NCBI RefSeq assembly: GCF_031455195.1
Contig: NZ_JAVDSH010000002.1
Coordinates: 434,001-498,000, forward strand
Length of the DNA: 64,000 nucleotides
Source: Arthrobacter nitroguajacolicus_D
GTDB taxonomy: Bacteria > Actinomycetota > Actinomycetes > Actinomycetales > Micrococcaceae
Reading direction: 5' to 3'
Positions 1-8,798 of this stretch are shown here, one piece after another. Position numbers and translations under genes: made by a program. The notes under the pieces were generated by a model. That model worked only from the letters and a program-made list of their open reading frames with translations. It was not told where the DNA came from and did not search any database. The number at the start of each line of letters is the position of its first letter. Position 1 is the stretch's first letter.

Positions 1-1
1 A

Positions 2-79
2 ACCAAAAATGACCGCGAAAGGATTCTGGCCCTCAAGGAGCGACGAGCGGCGGGAGGCATCCTGGTTGGGATGGCGTGA
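2..79 (+). CDS. C-terminal fragment of an unidentified gene
   Basis: A plus-strand reading frame enters at the window edge and stops with TGA at 77-79. The visible 25 residues are charged and helical in character (they include RERILALKERRAAGG) and look like the tail of a real protein. The fragment is too short to assign to a family. The main alternative is that the frame is open by chance. Confidence 0.35.
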   Translation, partial: TKNDRERILALKERRAAGGILVGMA

Positions 80-149
80 CTCGCCCGATACAAAGCGTTC
101 ATTGCCCTCGCGGAGGCGTTGCCAAGCCAGGGCTGGAGTCAGTTTAGTA

Positions 150-173
150 GGCACCTTATTACCTTACGGTGCC
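150..173. terminator. Weak stem-loop between convergent gene ends
   Basis: GGCACC at 150-155 pairs with GGTGCC at 168-173 around a 12-nt AT-rich loop. It lies between the end of the partial plus-strand gene and the stop of the minus-strand DUF4245 gene. No clear T-run follows on either strand. The rest of 80-216 shows nothing I can name. Confidence 0.25.
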
Positions 174-216
174 GGTGTCGCGGGCTGCGAAACTGTTGCG
201 CTGTTTGGCGCTAATC

Positions 217-897
217 CTACGGCTGGGCGGACACGGTGGGTGCCGGCGCCTGGTCGGCGGATTTAACGACGGCGGCTGCGAGCGTTGCGAATTCGTCAAG
301 GCTGGCTGTGCCGCTCAGGATCAGCGTGGTGCCGCGGTATTCCAGCACCATGCTGCGCTTGTCCTTCCCGGAGTCCCGCAGTTCCCAGTCCTGCCCGCCT
401 GCGTTGCGTGTACCGGTGACCGGCAGGTTGCCCGTCTGCTGCAAAATCCAGGTGGGGTTGGCCTGTTTGGTCTGGGTGAGGCCGATGAAAGCCTCCTTGG
501 GAGTCAGGTAGCCCACTTCCCACGTGGGAACTCCGCTGCCCGTACCGGACTCCCACCTGGCGTAGTTAGGGGTGAATGTGTCGCCGGTATCCGGCGTAAC
601 TGGTGTGAATCCCGCCACATCCGTTGCGTTCTTGGCGATGGATGCAACGTCCACAGGCGGCCTGAAGCCTTCGCCTTTCGGTGCCGGGTTCATCAGGACG
701 ATCGGAAGGAATGCCAGGACGCAGACCAGCAGGGCAATGACCATACCGATGACCGAAGCGTTGGCCCGCTTGGCAGCTTTCGCCGCGATGACGGGTTTGT
801 ACGGTGCATCAGGGGCGGCCTGGTCATGGGTGTGGTTGGCCTCTGCAGCATTGGAAGGGTTGTCCGCTGCGGGCTTGTCCTGCGTTTCGCTCACCAC
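217..897 (-). CDS. DUF4245 domain-containing membrane-anchored protein
   Basis: This is a 226-residue protein of unknown function in the actinobacterial DUF4245 family. The first 45 residues are polar. One membrane segment follows at about residues 47-69. The remaining extracytoplasmic domain contains the family-like stretch PTWEVGYLTPKEAFIGLTQ, and the protein ends in a proline/alanine tail. I chose the GTG at 895-897 because AAGGGA lies about seven bases upstream. A longer frame reaches 969 but its extra N-terminus does not look like protein. The gene diverges from glpX, a frequent neighbour in this group. The biochemical role is unknown. Confidence 0.8.
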   Translation of the reverse strand: MVSETQDKPAADNPSNAAEANHTHDQAAPDAPYKPVIAAKAAKRANASVIGMVIALLVCVLAFLPIVLMNPAPKGEGFRPPVDVASIAKNATDVAGFTPVTPDTGDTFTPNYARWESGTGSGVPTWEVGYLTPKEAFIGLTQTKQANPTWILQQTGNLPVTGTRNAGGQDWELRDSGKDKRSMVLEYRGTTLILSGTASLDEFATLAAAVVKSADQAPAPTVSAQP

Positions 898-996
898 TCC
901 ATGATCCCTTATCGGGGCAGGGAACACACATCCGGGCACCTCACCACTGTTATTGCGGTCGGTGGTCATTCAACGACCGCAAGTGGATGCGGCGAC

Positions 997-1002
997 TATG
1001 AT
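997..1002 (+). promoter_or_regulatory. Possible -10 element ahead of glpX
   Basis: TATGAT at 997-1002 fits a sigma-70-type -10 box and lies about 78 bases before the chosen glpX start, in the gap between two divergent genes. I see no convincing -35 hexamer at the right distance. Confidence 0.4.
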
Positions 1003-1079
1003 CGTTGGTAGAGGAACCCCGGGTTGCCCCGCGCAACCATGTCCGGTCCCGTGAATCGTCACTCGAAGAAGAGGTTCAA

Positions 1080-2117
1080 GTGTCTCCTGCACCAATGACC
1101 CAGCAGTATTCCACGATTTCGCCGTCGCTCGCCGTCGGCATCGACGAACCCGACCGCAACCTTGCGCTTGAACTCGTCCGCGTCACCGAAGCCGCGGCAA
1201 TTGCCGGCGGCCACTGGGTAGGTTTCGGCGATAAGAACAAGGCAGACGGCGCGGCCGTCGACGCCATGCGTTCGTTCCTTCACACCGTCCACTTCAATGG
1301 CGTCGTGGTGATTGGTGAAGGCGAAAAAGATGAAGCCCCCATGCTGTTCAACGGCGAACAGGTTGGCGACGGCACCGGGCCGGAGTGCGACGTCGCCGTC
1401 GACCCCATCGATGGAACCCGCCTCACCGCCCTGGGCATCAACAACGCCCTCGCAGTACTGGCAGTAGCCGAGCGTGGCTCCATGTTCGACCCCTCCGCTG
1501 TCTTCTACATGGAGAAGCTCGTCACCGGTCCCGAAGCCGCTGACATGGTGGACCTGCGCCTTCCCGTCAAGCAGAACCTGCACCTGATCGCCAAGGCCAA
1601 GGGCGTCAAGGTCAACCAGCTCAACGTCATGATCCTGGACCGCGACCGCCACCGTCCCCTCGTGGAAGAAATCCGCGAAGCCGGAGCGCGCACCAAGTTC
1701 ATCATGGACGGCGACGTCGCAGGTGCCATCGCAGCAGCCCGGACCGGTACCGGCGTTGACGCGCTCATGGGCATCGGCGGAACCCCGGAAGGCATTGTCG
1801 CTGCCTGCGCCATCAAGTCACTCGGCGGCGTGATCCAGGGCCGGCTGTGGCCGACGTCGGACGACGAGAAGCAGAAGGCCATCGACGCCGGACACGACCT
1901 CGACCGCGTCCTGTCCACCAACGACCTCGTCACCTCGGACAACTGCTACTTCGCAGCCACCGGAATCACCGACGGCGACCTCCTCCACGGCGTGCGCTAC
2001 CAGAAGGACCGCGTCCTCACGCAGTCCATCGTGATGCGATCCAAGTCCGGGACCGTGCGCTTCGTGGATGCTGAGCACCACGCATCCAAGTGGGAGACGT
2101 ACGCGCGCAAGGCGTAA
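1080..2117 (+). CDS. glpX: Class II fructose-1,6-bisphosphatase
   Basis: GlpX hydrolyses fructose 1,6-bisphosphate to fructose 6-phosphate in gluconeogenesis, using divalent metal in the cytoplasm. The metal-binding motifs GEGEKDEAPM (about residues 79-88) and DPIDGTR (108-114) are intact, as is the glycine-rich GIGGTPEG segment. The length of 345 residues is normal. I chose GTG at 1080 because GAGG lies five bases upstream. ATG at 1095 is the alternative, and a further upstream frame to 1005 lacks a ribosome site. Most actinobacteria rely on GlpX as their main FBPase. A strong hairpin at 2145-2226 ends the transcript. Confidence 0.96.
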   Translation: MSPAPMTQQYSTISPSLAVGIDEPDRNLALELVRVTEAAAIAGGHWVGFGDKNKADGAAVDAMRSFLHTVHFNGVVVIGEGEKDEAPMLFNGEQVGDGTGPECDVAVDPIDGTRLTALGINNALAVLAVAERGSMFDPSAVFYMEKLVTGPEAADMVDLRLPVKQNLHLIAKAKGVKVNQLNVMILDRDRHRPLVEEIREAGARTKFIMDGDVAGAIAAARTGTGVDALMGIGGTPEGIVAACAIKSLGGVIQGRLWPTSDDEKQKAIDAGHDLDRVLSTNDLVTSDNCYFAATGITDGDLLHGVRYQKDRVLTQSIVMRSKSGTVRFVDAEHHASKWETYARKA

Positions 2118-2144
2118 CCACCCCGTTGCTGTCGCGTCTTTGAC

Positions 2145-2226
2145 GCGAAAAGCGCCCTATCGCTCTGCGGCTATCTCCTCGTACCTCGTCGATTTGATGC
2201 CGCTGACGCGATAGGGCGCTTTTCGC
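2145..2226. terminator. Bidirectional terminator-like hairpin, 19-bp perfect arms
   Basis: The arms at 2145-2163 and 2208-2226 are exact reverse complements. Each carries an A4/T4 run next to GCGCC, so the hairpin can act as a terminator on both strands. The 44-base spacer is long for a classical terminator. It sits between the convergent glpX and femX-like genes, 28 bases after the glpX stop. Confidence 0.7.
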
Positions 2227-2304
2227 TGTCCGGATGCGATGGTGCCGCGGCTTCCGGCTTCCCGCTGTTGTGGGGTTGGTACGGCAGAGCGCGAGGTGTG
2301 CCTT

Positions 2305-2388
2305 CACCACCCACTTTGATTTGGTAACCCTGCCGACACACCGTGATCCACGGCGTGTCAGAGTGCCCCGGGCTCAAAGTGGGTGGTG
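2305..2388. repeat. Nested palindrome (84 bp) in a convergent intergenic gap
   Basis: Outer arms of 15 bases (2305-2319 and 2374-2388) are perfect complements. They enclose an inner hairpin with 11-base arms (2335-2345 and 2349-2359, one A-C mismatch) and a 3-base loop. It could be a terminator for the minus-strand operon or a REP-like repeat element. The gap 2118-2416 contains this and the preceding hairpin, and I see no gene in it. Confidence 0.6.
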
Positions 2389-2416
2389 GCGGTACGGGCG
2401 GATCGCGGGGAAAGGC

Positions 2417-3352
2417 CTAGCGGATTTTGTCGCGGAGCTTTCGGGCCAGCTGGTAGGCACCGTAGCGGAGTTTGTTCAACGGGAGGTCCCAGGTGCCCGG
2501 GTAGGAAACTTCGCGGCCACCGAAGGACTTCTTGAAGGACGTGAAGCCCGCCCATTTATGGTCCGGCTGGTCCTCGGGCGCCACGCCCCACAGGTCTACG
2601 TGCTTGAGGCCCTTCTCCTTGGCATCTGCCATTAAGGTAACCAGGAGCGGGATCCCGGCGCTGAGCTTGCGGTGGGTATCGTCCAAGGCTGCGTGGGCGT
2701 ACACGCGGGTGTCTGACGAATCGTAGGCGAAAGCCGCGGCGATCGGCTCGCCCTCCAACTCCGCGATGAATAACGTTCCGGCGCCTACGGGGAGCAACGA
2801 CGCTGCCACCTGGGTGAGGTACTCGTCGCTTTGCGGTTTGAAGCCGTTGCGGGCCGCCGTCAGGTGGAGGAAGTGGAGGAGCACCGAAATGTCGGCGGGA
2901 TCCTGGGAAGCCCGGAAGGTCACACCCTTTTTGTGGATGTTCCGGTACAGGTTCCGGTTGGTCGGCTTCATCCCGGCCAGGACATCCTTGAAGTCACCCT
3001 CGAGGTCCACCACCCAGCTGAGTTCCGGTTGCTGGTTGACCGGAGCCGGCCGCAAGCCGCGTGCGCGAAGGAGGGCGCCGGCGTCGGACGCTGTAAAACC
3101 GGCGGCAGCGGGCTCCATGCGGACGAAGACCGCATGCTCCCTCTTGGCCAAGGCCACCAGGGCCTCAGTTGCGGCATCGAAAGCTTCCACTGACTCGGCG
3201 ACCGGGCCGTACGGGGAGTAAATGACCTTGCCCGCGGGGTTCTTCTCCTCAATGGCGAGGAAGCTCCAGCCCGGGCCGGACTGCTGATGGACGCGGCGAC
3301 CGAGGGCGCGCTGGACATCGGCCCACGCGGGGGTTTGCAGGAAAAACTCCAT
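2417..3352 (-). CDS. FemABX-family peptidoglycan bridge aminoacyltransferase
   Basis: This 311-residue protein belongs to the FemABX (lipid II:glycine glycyltransferase-like) family. Members transfer amino acids from aminoacyl-tRNA to peptidoglycan precursors and build the interpeptide bridge. The N-terminus FFLQTPAWADVQRALG, the central MKPTNRNLYRNIHKKG segment and the C-terminal WGVAPEDQPDHKWAGFTSFKKSFGG are typical GNAT-fold FemX signatures. The start lies three bases after the manA stop, so the two genes are almost certainly cotranscribed. The amino acid transferred cannot be read from the sequence. Some relatives act on other acceptors. Confidence 0.88.
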   Translation of the reverse strand: MEFFLQTPAWADVQRALGRRVHQQSGPGWSFLAIEEKNPAGKVIYSPYGPVAESVEAFDAATEALVALAKREHAVFVRMEPAAAGFTASDAGALLRARGLRPAPVNQQPELSWVVDLEGDFKDVLAGMKPTNRNLYRNIHKKGVTFRASQDPADISVLLHFLHLTAARNGFKPQSDEYLTQVAASLLPVGAGTLFIAELEGEPIAAAFAYDSSDTRVYAHAALDDTHRKLSAGIPLLVTLMADAKEKGLKHVDLWGVAPEDQPDHKWAGFTSFKKSFGGREVSYPGTWDLPLNKLRYGAYQLARKLRDKIR

Positions 3353-3355
3353 GGA

Positions 3356-4606
3356 TCAGTTCCCCAGCCCTGTGGTGACGGCGAAGGCAACGCTGGTTTC
3401 CGTGGCGCCCTGCACCGGGTGCACGTTGACGGGCGCCTCGATGTCGGGAATGAAGGCGGCAGCACCGCGGTGGAGCTGGAGATCGCTCTTGGGGGAGTCC
3501 AGCAGCACGTCGCCGGCAACAACCACGACGACGGCGGGCCCGGCCTGCGCCAGGGGCACCGGTTCTGCTCCCGGAGCGAGTTCAATGCGCTGCAACTGGA
3601 ATTCCGTGAACGGCGGCCGGTAGAGTTCCTGCCCGAATTCTGTGCCACTAGCCTCGACGCGGGGCACGCCAAGTGCCTCGAATCGGACGGTCTTCAGCAG
3701 CTCGGGGACATCGACATGCTTGGGGGTCAGGCCACCGCGCAGCACATTGTCCGAGGACGCCATCACTTCCACCCCCAGGCCATGGAGGTAGGCGTGGACG
3801 TTCCCGGCAGGCAGGTAGACCACCTCGCCGGGCTCCAGCGAAACGAGGTTCAGGAGGAGCGAAATGAGCACCCCGGGATCCCCGGGGAAGGCCTCGTTGA
3901 TGTCAAGGAGCGCACTTAGCACGTCCTCGTGGGGTTCCTTGGGCGCACCCGAGCGGAGCACTGCTTCGACTTCGACAACAGCCTCCGAAACCTTCCGGCC
4001 ACCTTCGATCAGGCGGGTAAAGGCGGCCTTCAGTGCTGCCGGTTCATCGGCCTGGCTGAGGTCGGCAATGACCCCCGTGATGATGTCCGGGACATCCATT
4101 GCGGCGGAGTCCATCGACGCTGAAAGGTGCTCGAAAACCTGCTTGGCGGCCGCAGCGGACCTGAATCCGCACAGTGCCCGGAACGGAGTCAAGGCAAAGA
4201 TCAGTTCCGGTTTGTGGTTGTCGTCCCGGTAGTTCCGTTCGGCGGAATCGGCTGGCAGTCCGGCCGCATTTTCGCGCTCGTAGCCCTCACGGGCTTGCTC
4301 AAGGCTGGGGTGGACTTGCAGGGACAGCGGCTGTTCCGCGGCCAGGAGCTTGGTCAGGAACGGAAGCCGCGGCCCGAACGCTTCGAGGCTTTCTGCTCCC
4401 AGGAAATGCCGGGGATCGGACGCGATCAAAGCATCCAAGGGTTCAGTGACGCCATTCGGGTGGATGGCCGTCGAGGGTGAATCCGGGTGCGCCCCGATCC
4501 ACAATTCCGCTTCCGGTCCACCCGAGGCCGGCCGACCCAGCAAGTCGGCGATCGCCGTCGTCGACCCCCAGACGTAGGGCCGCAAAACATTCTCAATCTG
4601 GTACAC
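3356..4606 (-). CDS. manA: Mannose-6-phosphate isomerase, class I
   Basis: ManA interconverts fructose 6-phosphate and mannose 6-phosphate, feeding GDP-mannose for mannosylated envelope polymers and proteins. The type I zinc-site residues are present in SLQVHPS (Gln97, His99) and HKPE (Glu134), and PAGNVHAYLHGLGVEVMASS carries the C-terminal ligand. The length of 416 residues is usual. The gene sits 53 bases downstream of the LCP gene on the same strand and immediately upstream of femX. No phosphomannomutase gene is seen in this window, although one often sits near manA in related bacteria. Confidence 0.95.
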   Translation of the reverse strand: MYQIENVLRPYVWGSTTAIADLLGRPASGGPEAELWIGAHPDSPSTAIHPNGVTEPLDALIASDPRHFLGAESLEAFGPRLPFLTKLLAAEQPLSLQVHPSLEQAREGYERENAAGLPADSAERNYRDDNHKPELIFALTPFRALCGFRSAAAAKQVFEHLSASMDSAAMDVPDIITGVIADLSQADEPAALKAAFTRLIEGGRKVSEAVVEVEAVLRSGAPKEPHEDVLSALLDINEAFPGDPGVLISLLLNLVSLEPGEVVYLPAGNVHAYLHGLGVEVMASSDNVLRGGLTPKHVDVPELLKTVRFEALGVPRVEASGTEFGQELYRPPFTEFQLQRIELAPGAEPVPLAQAGPAVVVVVAGDVLLDSPKSDLQLHRGAAAFIPDIEAPVNVHPVQGATETSVAFAVTTGLGN

Positions 4607-4659
4607 GAAAGAAGGTCCTTATCGTTGCGCTGGACGTGGTGGTTGGACGACAGCCGGGC

Positions 4660-6285
4660 TTAGAGCGGTGCGCATTGCCCGTTGGTGGCCACGAGGTCAC
4701 GGATGCCCTGCTCATCGCCCTGGGCCTTGAGGCCGTTCAACAATTCAATGGTGATAGGCGTGCCGTCCGGGGTGGTGGTCACCGGCGTGAAATCCGCCGA
4801 CGGCGATGGGAGCTGGCTTGCCGGCAGGCGCCCGGATACCGGGCCCGCTGCTGCGGTCGCACCTGCAGGGGTGCCGGCCGGGGAGACGACGGCGTCATCC
4901 GCTTTGGGGCTGTTGGCGGACTTCAGGAGCTCCTGGACCTTTGCGTGGATCAGGTCGAAATCGGGAACGGTGGAGAACGACGCATCGAAGTCGGGAGGGC
5001 CGATGGTGAGCCGTTTGACGGGCTGGTTCTTGGACTTCAGCGCAAGGTCAACGAAGCTGCCCAGCTGGTTGGAGGAAATGTTCGAGTCCACCACTTTGGT
5101 GCCGGCGTTGGCGATGTCCTCGAATTTGGTGAGCAGAGTGGCCGGGTCCAGTTGCTTGAGCATGGCCTGTTGCACGCACTGTTGGCGTGCGATCCGGGCG
5201 TAGTCGTCCACGAATTCGCGGGACCGCCCGTACCACAGGGCATGGAAGCCATCGAGGTGCTGGTCTCCGGCAGGGATCCAGCCATCGGGCATGCCGTGGA
5301 TGCCGTGGGCCTCATCGGTGACGGGGCCACTGATGGGCACCCAGCCTCCGGCCTTGATGCGGATTCCACCCATGGCGTCGATAAGTTTGGCGAACCCATC
5401 CATGTCCACCAGCACATAGGCCTGTACGGTAATGCCCAACGTTCCGGATACTGCCTCCAGGGTGGCTTGTGCGCCGGGGTCTGCTACGCCTGGGTACAGG
5501 TCCTGGTGGTTGTTGGTGACTTCGGTGTTGACGGCGTTGATGAGGCACTCGTCGCCGCAGTTGTAGCCATCGGGGTAGATTTTGCGCATCGGCGAGCCCT
5601 CGCTGAACTGCGCGTTCTGCAGGTTCCGGGGGACCGAGATGATGGCGCTTTCGCCCGTCTTCGCGTCGACGCTGATGACCGAGAGGCTGTCCGGGCGGCG
5701 GCCCGTCCGGTCATCCCCGGCATCCCCGCCCATCATCAGGAAGTTGTAGCGTCCGTCCACGGGATCGATGGCGGGACCGGCGTCGAAGATGCTGCCGATC
5801 GCGTTGCGGCTCACGTTCAGGACGTACGCGATGTAACCCAGGGATCCACTGGCCAGGACCGTGGACACGGCAAGGACAACGGCGATGATGGGCCGCATCC
5901 CAGGTGCCAGGAGATTGGGCCTGATGATCCTCAGCGTGTTGAGGAACAAATAGGCCCAGCCCAGCGCCAGGGCCACCAGCAGCACGATGACCACCAGAGA
6001 ACCAACAGGGTGCGTGACGATGCTCAGCAGCATGGTCCGGTTTACCAGGGCAATGATGAGGGTCAGCAGCGCCAAGGCCCAGACCGTCAGGGTAACGCGC
6101 AACGCCCTGCGGCCCAGTTTGCGGTCACCAGCGACAATCTGCGCGCTGCCGGGGATGAAGAGAGTCAGGAGTACCAGCACGAAGGCGCGTTTGGTCCGTA
6201 CCGGAGCACTGGCTCCGGAGGGGTAGCGGACAGGATCAGTCAGTGCAGCACCGGGCTGATTCGGAGTCTTGTGCATGGTAGTCAT
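4660..6285 (-). CDS. LytR-CpsA-Psr (LCP) family wall-polymer transferase
   Basis: LCP enzymes move undecaprenyl-linked glycopolymers onto peptidoglycan outside the membrane. This 541-residue protein has four hydrophobic segments within about residues 25-150, more than the single anchor of classic LCP proteins. The LCP domain follows at about 180-340 with NFLMMGGDAGDDRTGRRPDS and the arginine motif IISVPRNLQN. The C-terminal tail is rich in proline, serine and threonine. The start lies 11 bases after the purE stop, so it probably belongs to the purK-purE-LCP-manA-femX operon. From memory, M. tuberculosis cpsA lies in a similar neighbourhood. The polymer substrate is unknown. Confidence 0.93.
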   Translation of the reverse strand: MTTMHKTPNQPGAALTDPVRYPSGASAPVRTKRAFVLVLLTLFIPGSAQIVAGDRKLGRRALRVTLTVWALALLTLIIALVNRTMLLSIVTHPVGSLVVIVLLVALALGWAYLFLNTLRIIRPNLLAPGMRPIIAVVLAVSTVLASGSLGYIAYVLNVSRNAIGSIFDAGPAIDPVDGRYNFLMMGGDAGDDRTGRRPDSLSVISVDAKTGESAIISVPRNLQNAQFSEGSPMRKIYPDGYNCGDECLINAVNTEVTNNHQDLYPGVADPGAQATLEAVSGTLGITVQAYVLVDMDGFAKLIDAMGGIRIKAGGWVPISGPVTDEAHGIHGMPDGWIPAGDQHLDGFHALWYGRSREFVDDYARIARQQCVQQAMLKQLDPATLLTKFEDIANAGTKVVDSNISSNQLGSFVDLALKSKNQPVKRLTIGPPDFDASFSTVPDFDLIHAKVQELLKSANSPKADDAVVSPAGTPAGATAAAGPVSGRLPASQLPSPSADFTPVTTTPDGTPITIELLNGLKAQGDEQGIRDLVATNGQCAPL

Positions 6286-6296
6286 CCGCTGCCTTC

Positions 6297-6860
6297 CTAG
6301 CGGATGCTCCGGGCTGAAGCGTTGGCGGGGGAGAAGACCTCTTCCACTTTGTGGCGCAGGTTTTCACCCTTCTTGGTGGCGACGTCGTTCAGCTCCTGGG
6401 CGAAGGCCAACAGGTCTGCACGGAGCTTGGATGCGAGCTCGTCCGTACCCGATGCCAGCATGCGCACCGCCAGGAGTCCGGCGTTGCGGGCTCCTGCGAT
6501 GGACACCGTGGCAACGGGAACGCCCGCGGGCATTTGCACGATGGACAGCAGGGAGTCCATGCCGTCGAGCGTTTTCAGGGGGACAGGTACGCCGATCACA
6601 GGCAGGGGGGTTACCGATGCCAGCATGCCGGGCAAGTGCGCAGCGCCACCGGCACCGGCAATGATGACCCGTAGGCCGCGTTCGTGGGCCGTTTGGCCGT
6701 ACCGGATCATTTCGGTTGGCATGCGGTGCGCCGAGACGACGTCTGCCTCGAACGGGATGCCAAATTCGGCAAGGGCGTCAGCGGCAGCCTCCATGACGGG
6801 CCAGTCCGAGTCGGAGCCCATGACGAGCCCGACCAGTGGGGCAGTTGTTCCAGTCGTCAT
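6297..6860 (-). CDS. purE: N5-carboxyaminoimidazole ribonucleotide mutase, class I PurE
   Basis: PurE converts N5-CAIR to CAIR in purine biosynthesis. The signature GSDSDWPVMEAAADAL near the N-terminus and SAHRMP carry the CO2-shuttling histidine. GAGGAAHLPGMLAS and PVIGVP are also typical. It has 187 residues with a charged C-terminal extension. Its ATG overlaps the purK stop by four bases (ATGA), which indicates translational coupling with the enzyme that makes its substrate. Confidence 0.97.
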   Translation of the reverse strand: MTTGTTAPLVGLVMGSDSDWPVMEAAADALAEFGIPFEADVVSAHRMPTEMIRYGQTAHERGLRVIIAGAGGAAHLPGMLASVTPLPVIGVPVPLKTLDGMDSLLSIVQMPAGVPVATVSIAGARNAGLLAVRMLASGTDELASKLRADLLAFAQELNDVATKKGENLRHKVEEVFSPANASARSIR

Positions 6861-8044
6861 ACGGTTTCCTCCAAGGATGTCGGCTCGGGTTTGCGGCCGT
6901 CGCGGATGATGTTGGCCACGGCCGTGGCACGCTGGCGGACGGAGTCGACGTCGGAGATCGACGTACCGACGAGGTTGACATGCCCGATCTTCCGGCCGGG
7001 CCGGACGGACTTGCCATAGGCGTGGACCTTGGCTGCAGGCTCGTAGGCGAGGGCCATGGGGAAGGCGTTGAAGAGATCCTGGTTGTCGCCGCCCAGGAAG
7101 TTCTTCATGACCGTAACCGGGGCCAATGCATCCGTAGCGCCAAGGGGAAGATCCAGGACCGCCCGCAAGTGCTGTTCGAATTGGCTGGTGATGGAGCCAT
7201 CCTGCGTCCAGTGCCCCGTGTTGTGGGGGCGCATGGCCAGTTCGTTGATGAGGAAGCCTGCCCCCACTCCGGGTGTTTCAAACAGTTCGGCCGCCATGAC
7301 GCCTGTGACGCCGAGTTCGTTGGCAATGCGAAGTGCAGCTTCCTCGGCGGCGGCAGCCACCTCAACGGAAATGTCCTGGGCCGGTGCGATCACTTCGTCG
7401 CAGACGCCATCCACCTGGATGGTGTGGACTACGGGCCATGCCCGGGACTCGCCGCTGGGGGTGCGGGCGACCAGTGCGGAGAGTTCGCGGCTGAATTCCA
7501 CCTTGGCTTCGGCCAGCAGTGGGCTCATGGCCTGGAACCAGTCGCCGGTCTCCTGGGCTTCGTCCGCCGAGCCGATGATTCTGACGCCCTTGCCGTCGTA
7601 TCCGCCCCGGGGTGTTTTCAGGACCACGGGCCAGCCGATGCGGTCACCGAAAGCCACCAGCTCGTCGGGTGTGTGAACGGCGGACCATTCGGGGTTGGGC
7701 AGTCCAAGCCGATCAATGGCGGCCCGCATCACGAGCTTGTCCTGGGCGTTCACCAGGGCATCCGGTCCCGGCTGGACATTGACGCCGGCGTCCAGCAACG
7801 CCTGGAGGTGACCGGTAGGAACGTGCTCGTGGTCAAAGGTCAGCACGTCCACGCCCTTGGAGAACTCGAGGAGAGTGTCCAGGTCCTTGTAGTCGCCGAC
7901 AGGGGACGAGGCCACCGCGGCCACGGCAGAAACGTCCTCGCCTTCGGCCAAAACGCGGAGTTCGAAGCCCAGTGCGGTAGCGGGCGGAGCCATCATTCGG
8001 GCGAGTTGGCCGCCGCCAACAACGCCAATTACTGGAAAAGTCAC
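6857..8044 (-). CDS. purK: 5-(carboxyamino)imidazole ribonucleotide synthase
   Basis: PurK is an ATP-grasp enzyme that carboxylates AIR to N5-CAIR using ATP and bicarbonate. The N-terminal GVVGGGQLARMMAPPA loop, the ATP-grasp lysines in WPVVLKTPRGGYDGKGVRI, and the C-terminal ELAMRPHNTGHWT metal-binding segment are intact in 395 residues. It is the first gene of the minus-strand operon and diverges from gtrA. Confidence 0.97.
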   Translation of the reverse strand: MTFPVIGVVGGGQLARMMAPPATALGFELRVLAEGEDVSAVAAVASSPVGDYKDLDTLLEFSKGVDVLTFDHEHVPTGHLQALLDAGVNVQPGPDALVNAQDKLVMRAAIDRLGLPNPEWSAVHTPDELVAFGDRIGWPVVLKTPRGGYDGKGVRIIGSADEAQETGDWFQAMSPLLAEAKVEFSRELSALVARTPSGESRAWPVVHTIQVDGVCDEVIAPAQDISVEVAAAAEEAALRIANELGVTGVMAAELFETPGVGAGFLINELAMRPHNTGHWTQDGSITSQFEQHLRAVLDLPLGATDALAPVTVMKNFLGGDNQDLFNAFPMALAYEPAAKVHAYGKSVRPGRKIGHVNLVGTSISDVDSVRQRATAVANIIRDGRKPEPTSLEETV

Positions 8045-8174
8045 AATGTTCAGCCTACCGAACCGGCGGCGGGATCACTGATTCTGGCGCTCTTTCCCTG
8101 CCTTTTTGCGGTGTGCCCTGCCTTCTATGGGTGTTCTCACAGGCTGTTCCCGGGCAACGCCGCGAAATCGGCGC

Positions 8175-8180
8175 TAAAAT
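8175..8180 (+). promoter_or_regulatory. Possible -10 element ahead of gtrA
   Basis: TAAAAT at 8175-8180 lies 42 bases before the gtrA start in the divergent gap with purK. It would place transcription about 35 bases upstream of the gene. The -35 region is not convincing. Confidence 0.4.
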
Positions 8181-8222
8181 AAATTTGGCCCATCGGCCCA
8201 TCTTCAACGGCCATGGAGGGTC

Positions 8223-8780
8223 ATGATCACCACACTTGCAGATCGCATCCGCGGACTTGCCTCGCTTTTCTGGCGCGAGGTAGCCAAGTTCGGCGCCGTC
8301 GGCGGTGTTGCCTTCGTCATTGACTCGGCTGTCTTCATCTGGCTCTTTTCGGGCCCGATGCACGGCAGCGAAGTGTGGGCCAAGGCACTCGCCACCATTG
8401 TTGCAAGTGTGTTCTCCTGGGTAGCCAACCGCTTCTGGACTTTCCGCCACCGCAAGCAGGCCAACGTGGTCCGCGAAGCCGTGTTGTTTGCCGTCATGAA
8501 CGTGGTCGGGCTCTTGATCGCTTCCGGATGTGTGTGGTTCGCCAAGTACATCCTGGACCTGAACGACAAGCCGTCATTGTTCATTGCCGGCAGTGTTGTG
8601 GGCCTCATCCTGGGTACCATCTTCCGCTTCTTCGCCTACCGCTTCTGGGTCTTCAACGAGGAACTGGACGCCGAGCCGGAGTTCTCGCACGACCACGAGA
8701 TCCTCGAGGGACACCACAAGCCCAGGAACGGCGAGACCGGCAGCCCTGCCACCGGCGAACTCCCCATCAAGAACGTCTGA
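8223..8780 (+). CDS. GtrA family membrane protein
   Basis: GtrA-type proteins are small four-helix membrane proteins thought to help translocate polyprenyl-phosphate-linked sugars. The 185 residues contain four hydrophobic segments (roughly 25-45, 55-75, 88-110 and 120-142). The family signatures are KFGAVGGVAFVIDSAVF and NRFWTFRHR, and a second copy-like motif RFFAYRFWVFNEE. A 40-residue hydrophilic C-terminal tail follows. It diverges from purK and meets the TIGR03089 gene tail to tail. The carried lipid sugar cannot be deduced. Confidence 0.9.
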   Translation: MITTLADRIRGLASLFWREVAKFGAVGGVAFVIDSAVFIWLFSGPMHGSEVWAKALATIVASVFSWVANRFWTFRHRKQANVVREAVLFAVMNVVGLLIASGCVWFAKYILDLNDKPSLFIAGSVVGLILGTIFRFFAYRFWVFNEELDAEPEFSHDHEILEGHHKPRNGETGSPATGELPIKNV

Positions 8781-8798
8781 CCAGCACCTCCACTGACA

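Noticed and set aside
4477..6300. Long plus-strand open frame opposite the LCP gene
   Set aside because: It mirrors the LCP coding frame in high-GC DNA, has no family signature and no credible ribosome site. Similar long antisense frames at 6836-8182, 16916-18415, 28947-30710, 43573-44988 and 54589-55842 were dismissed for the same reason.
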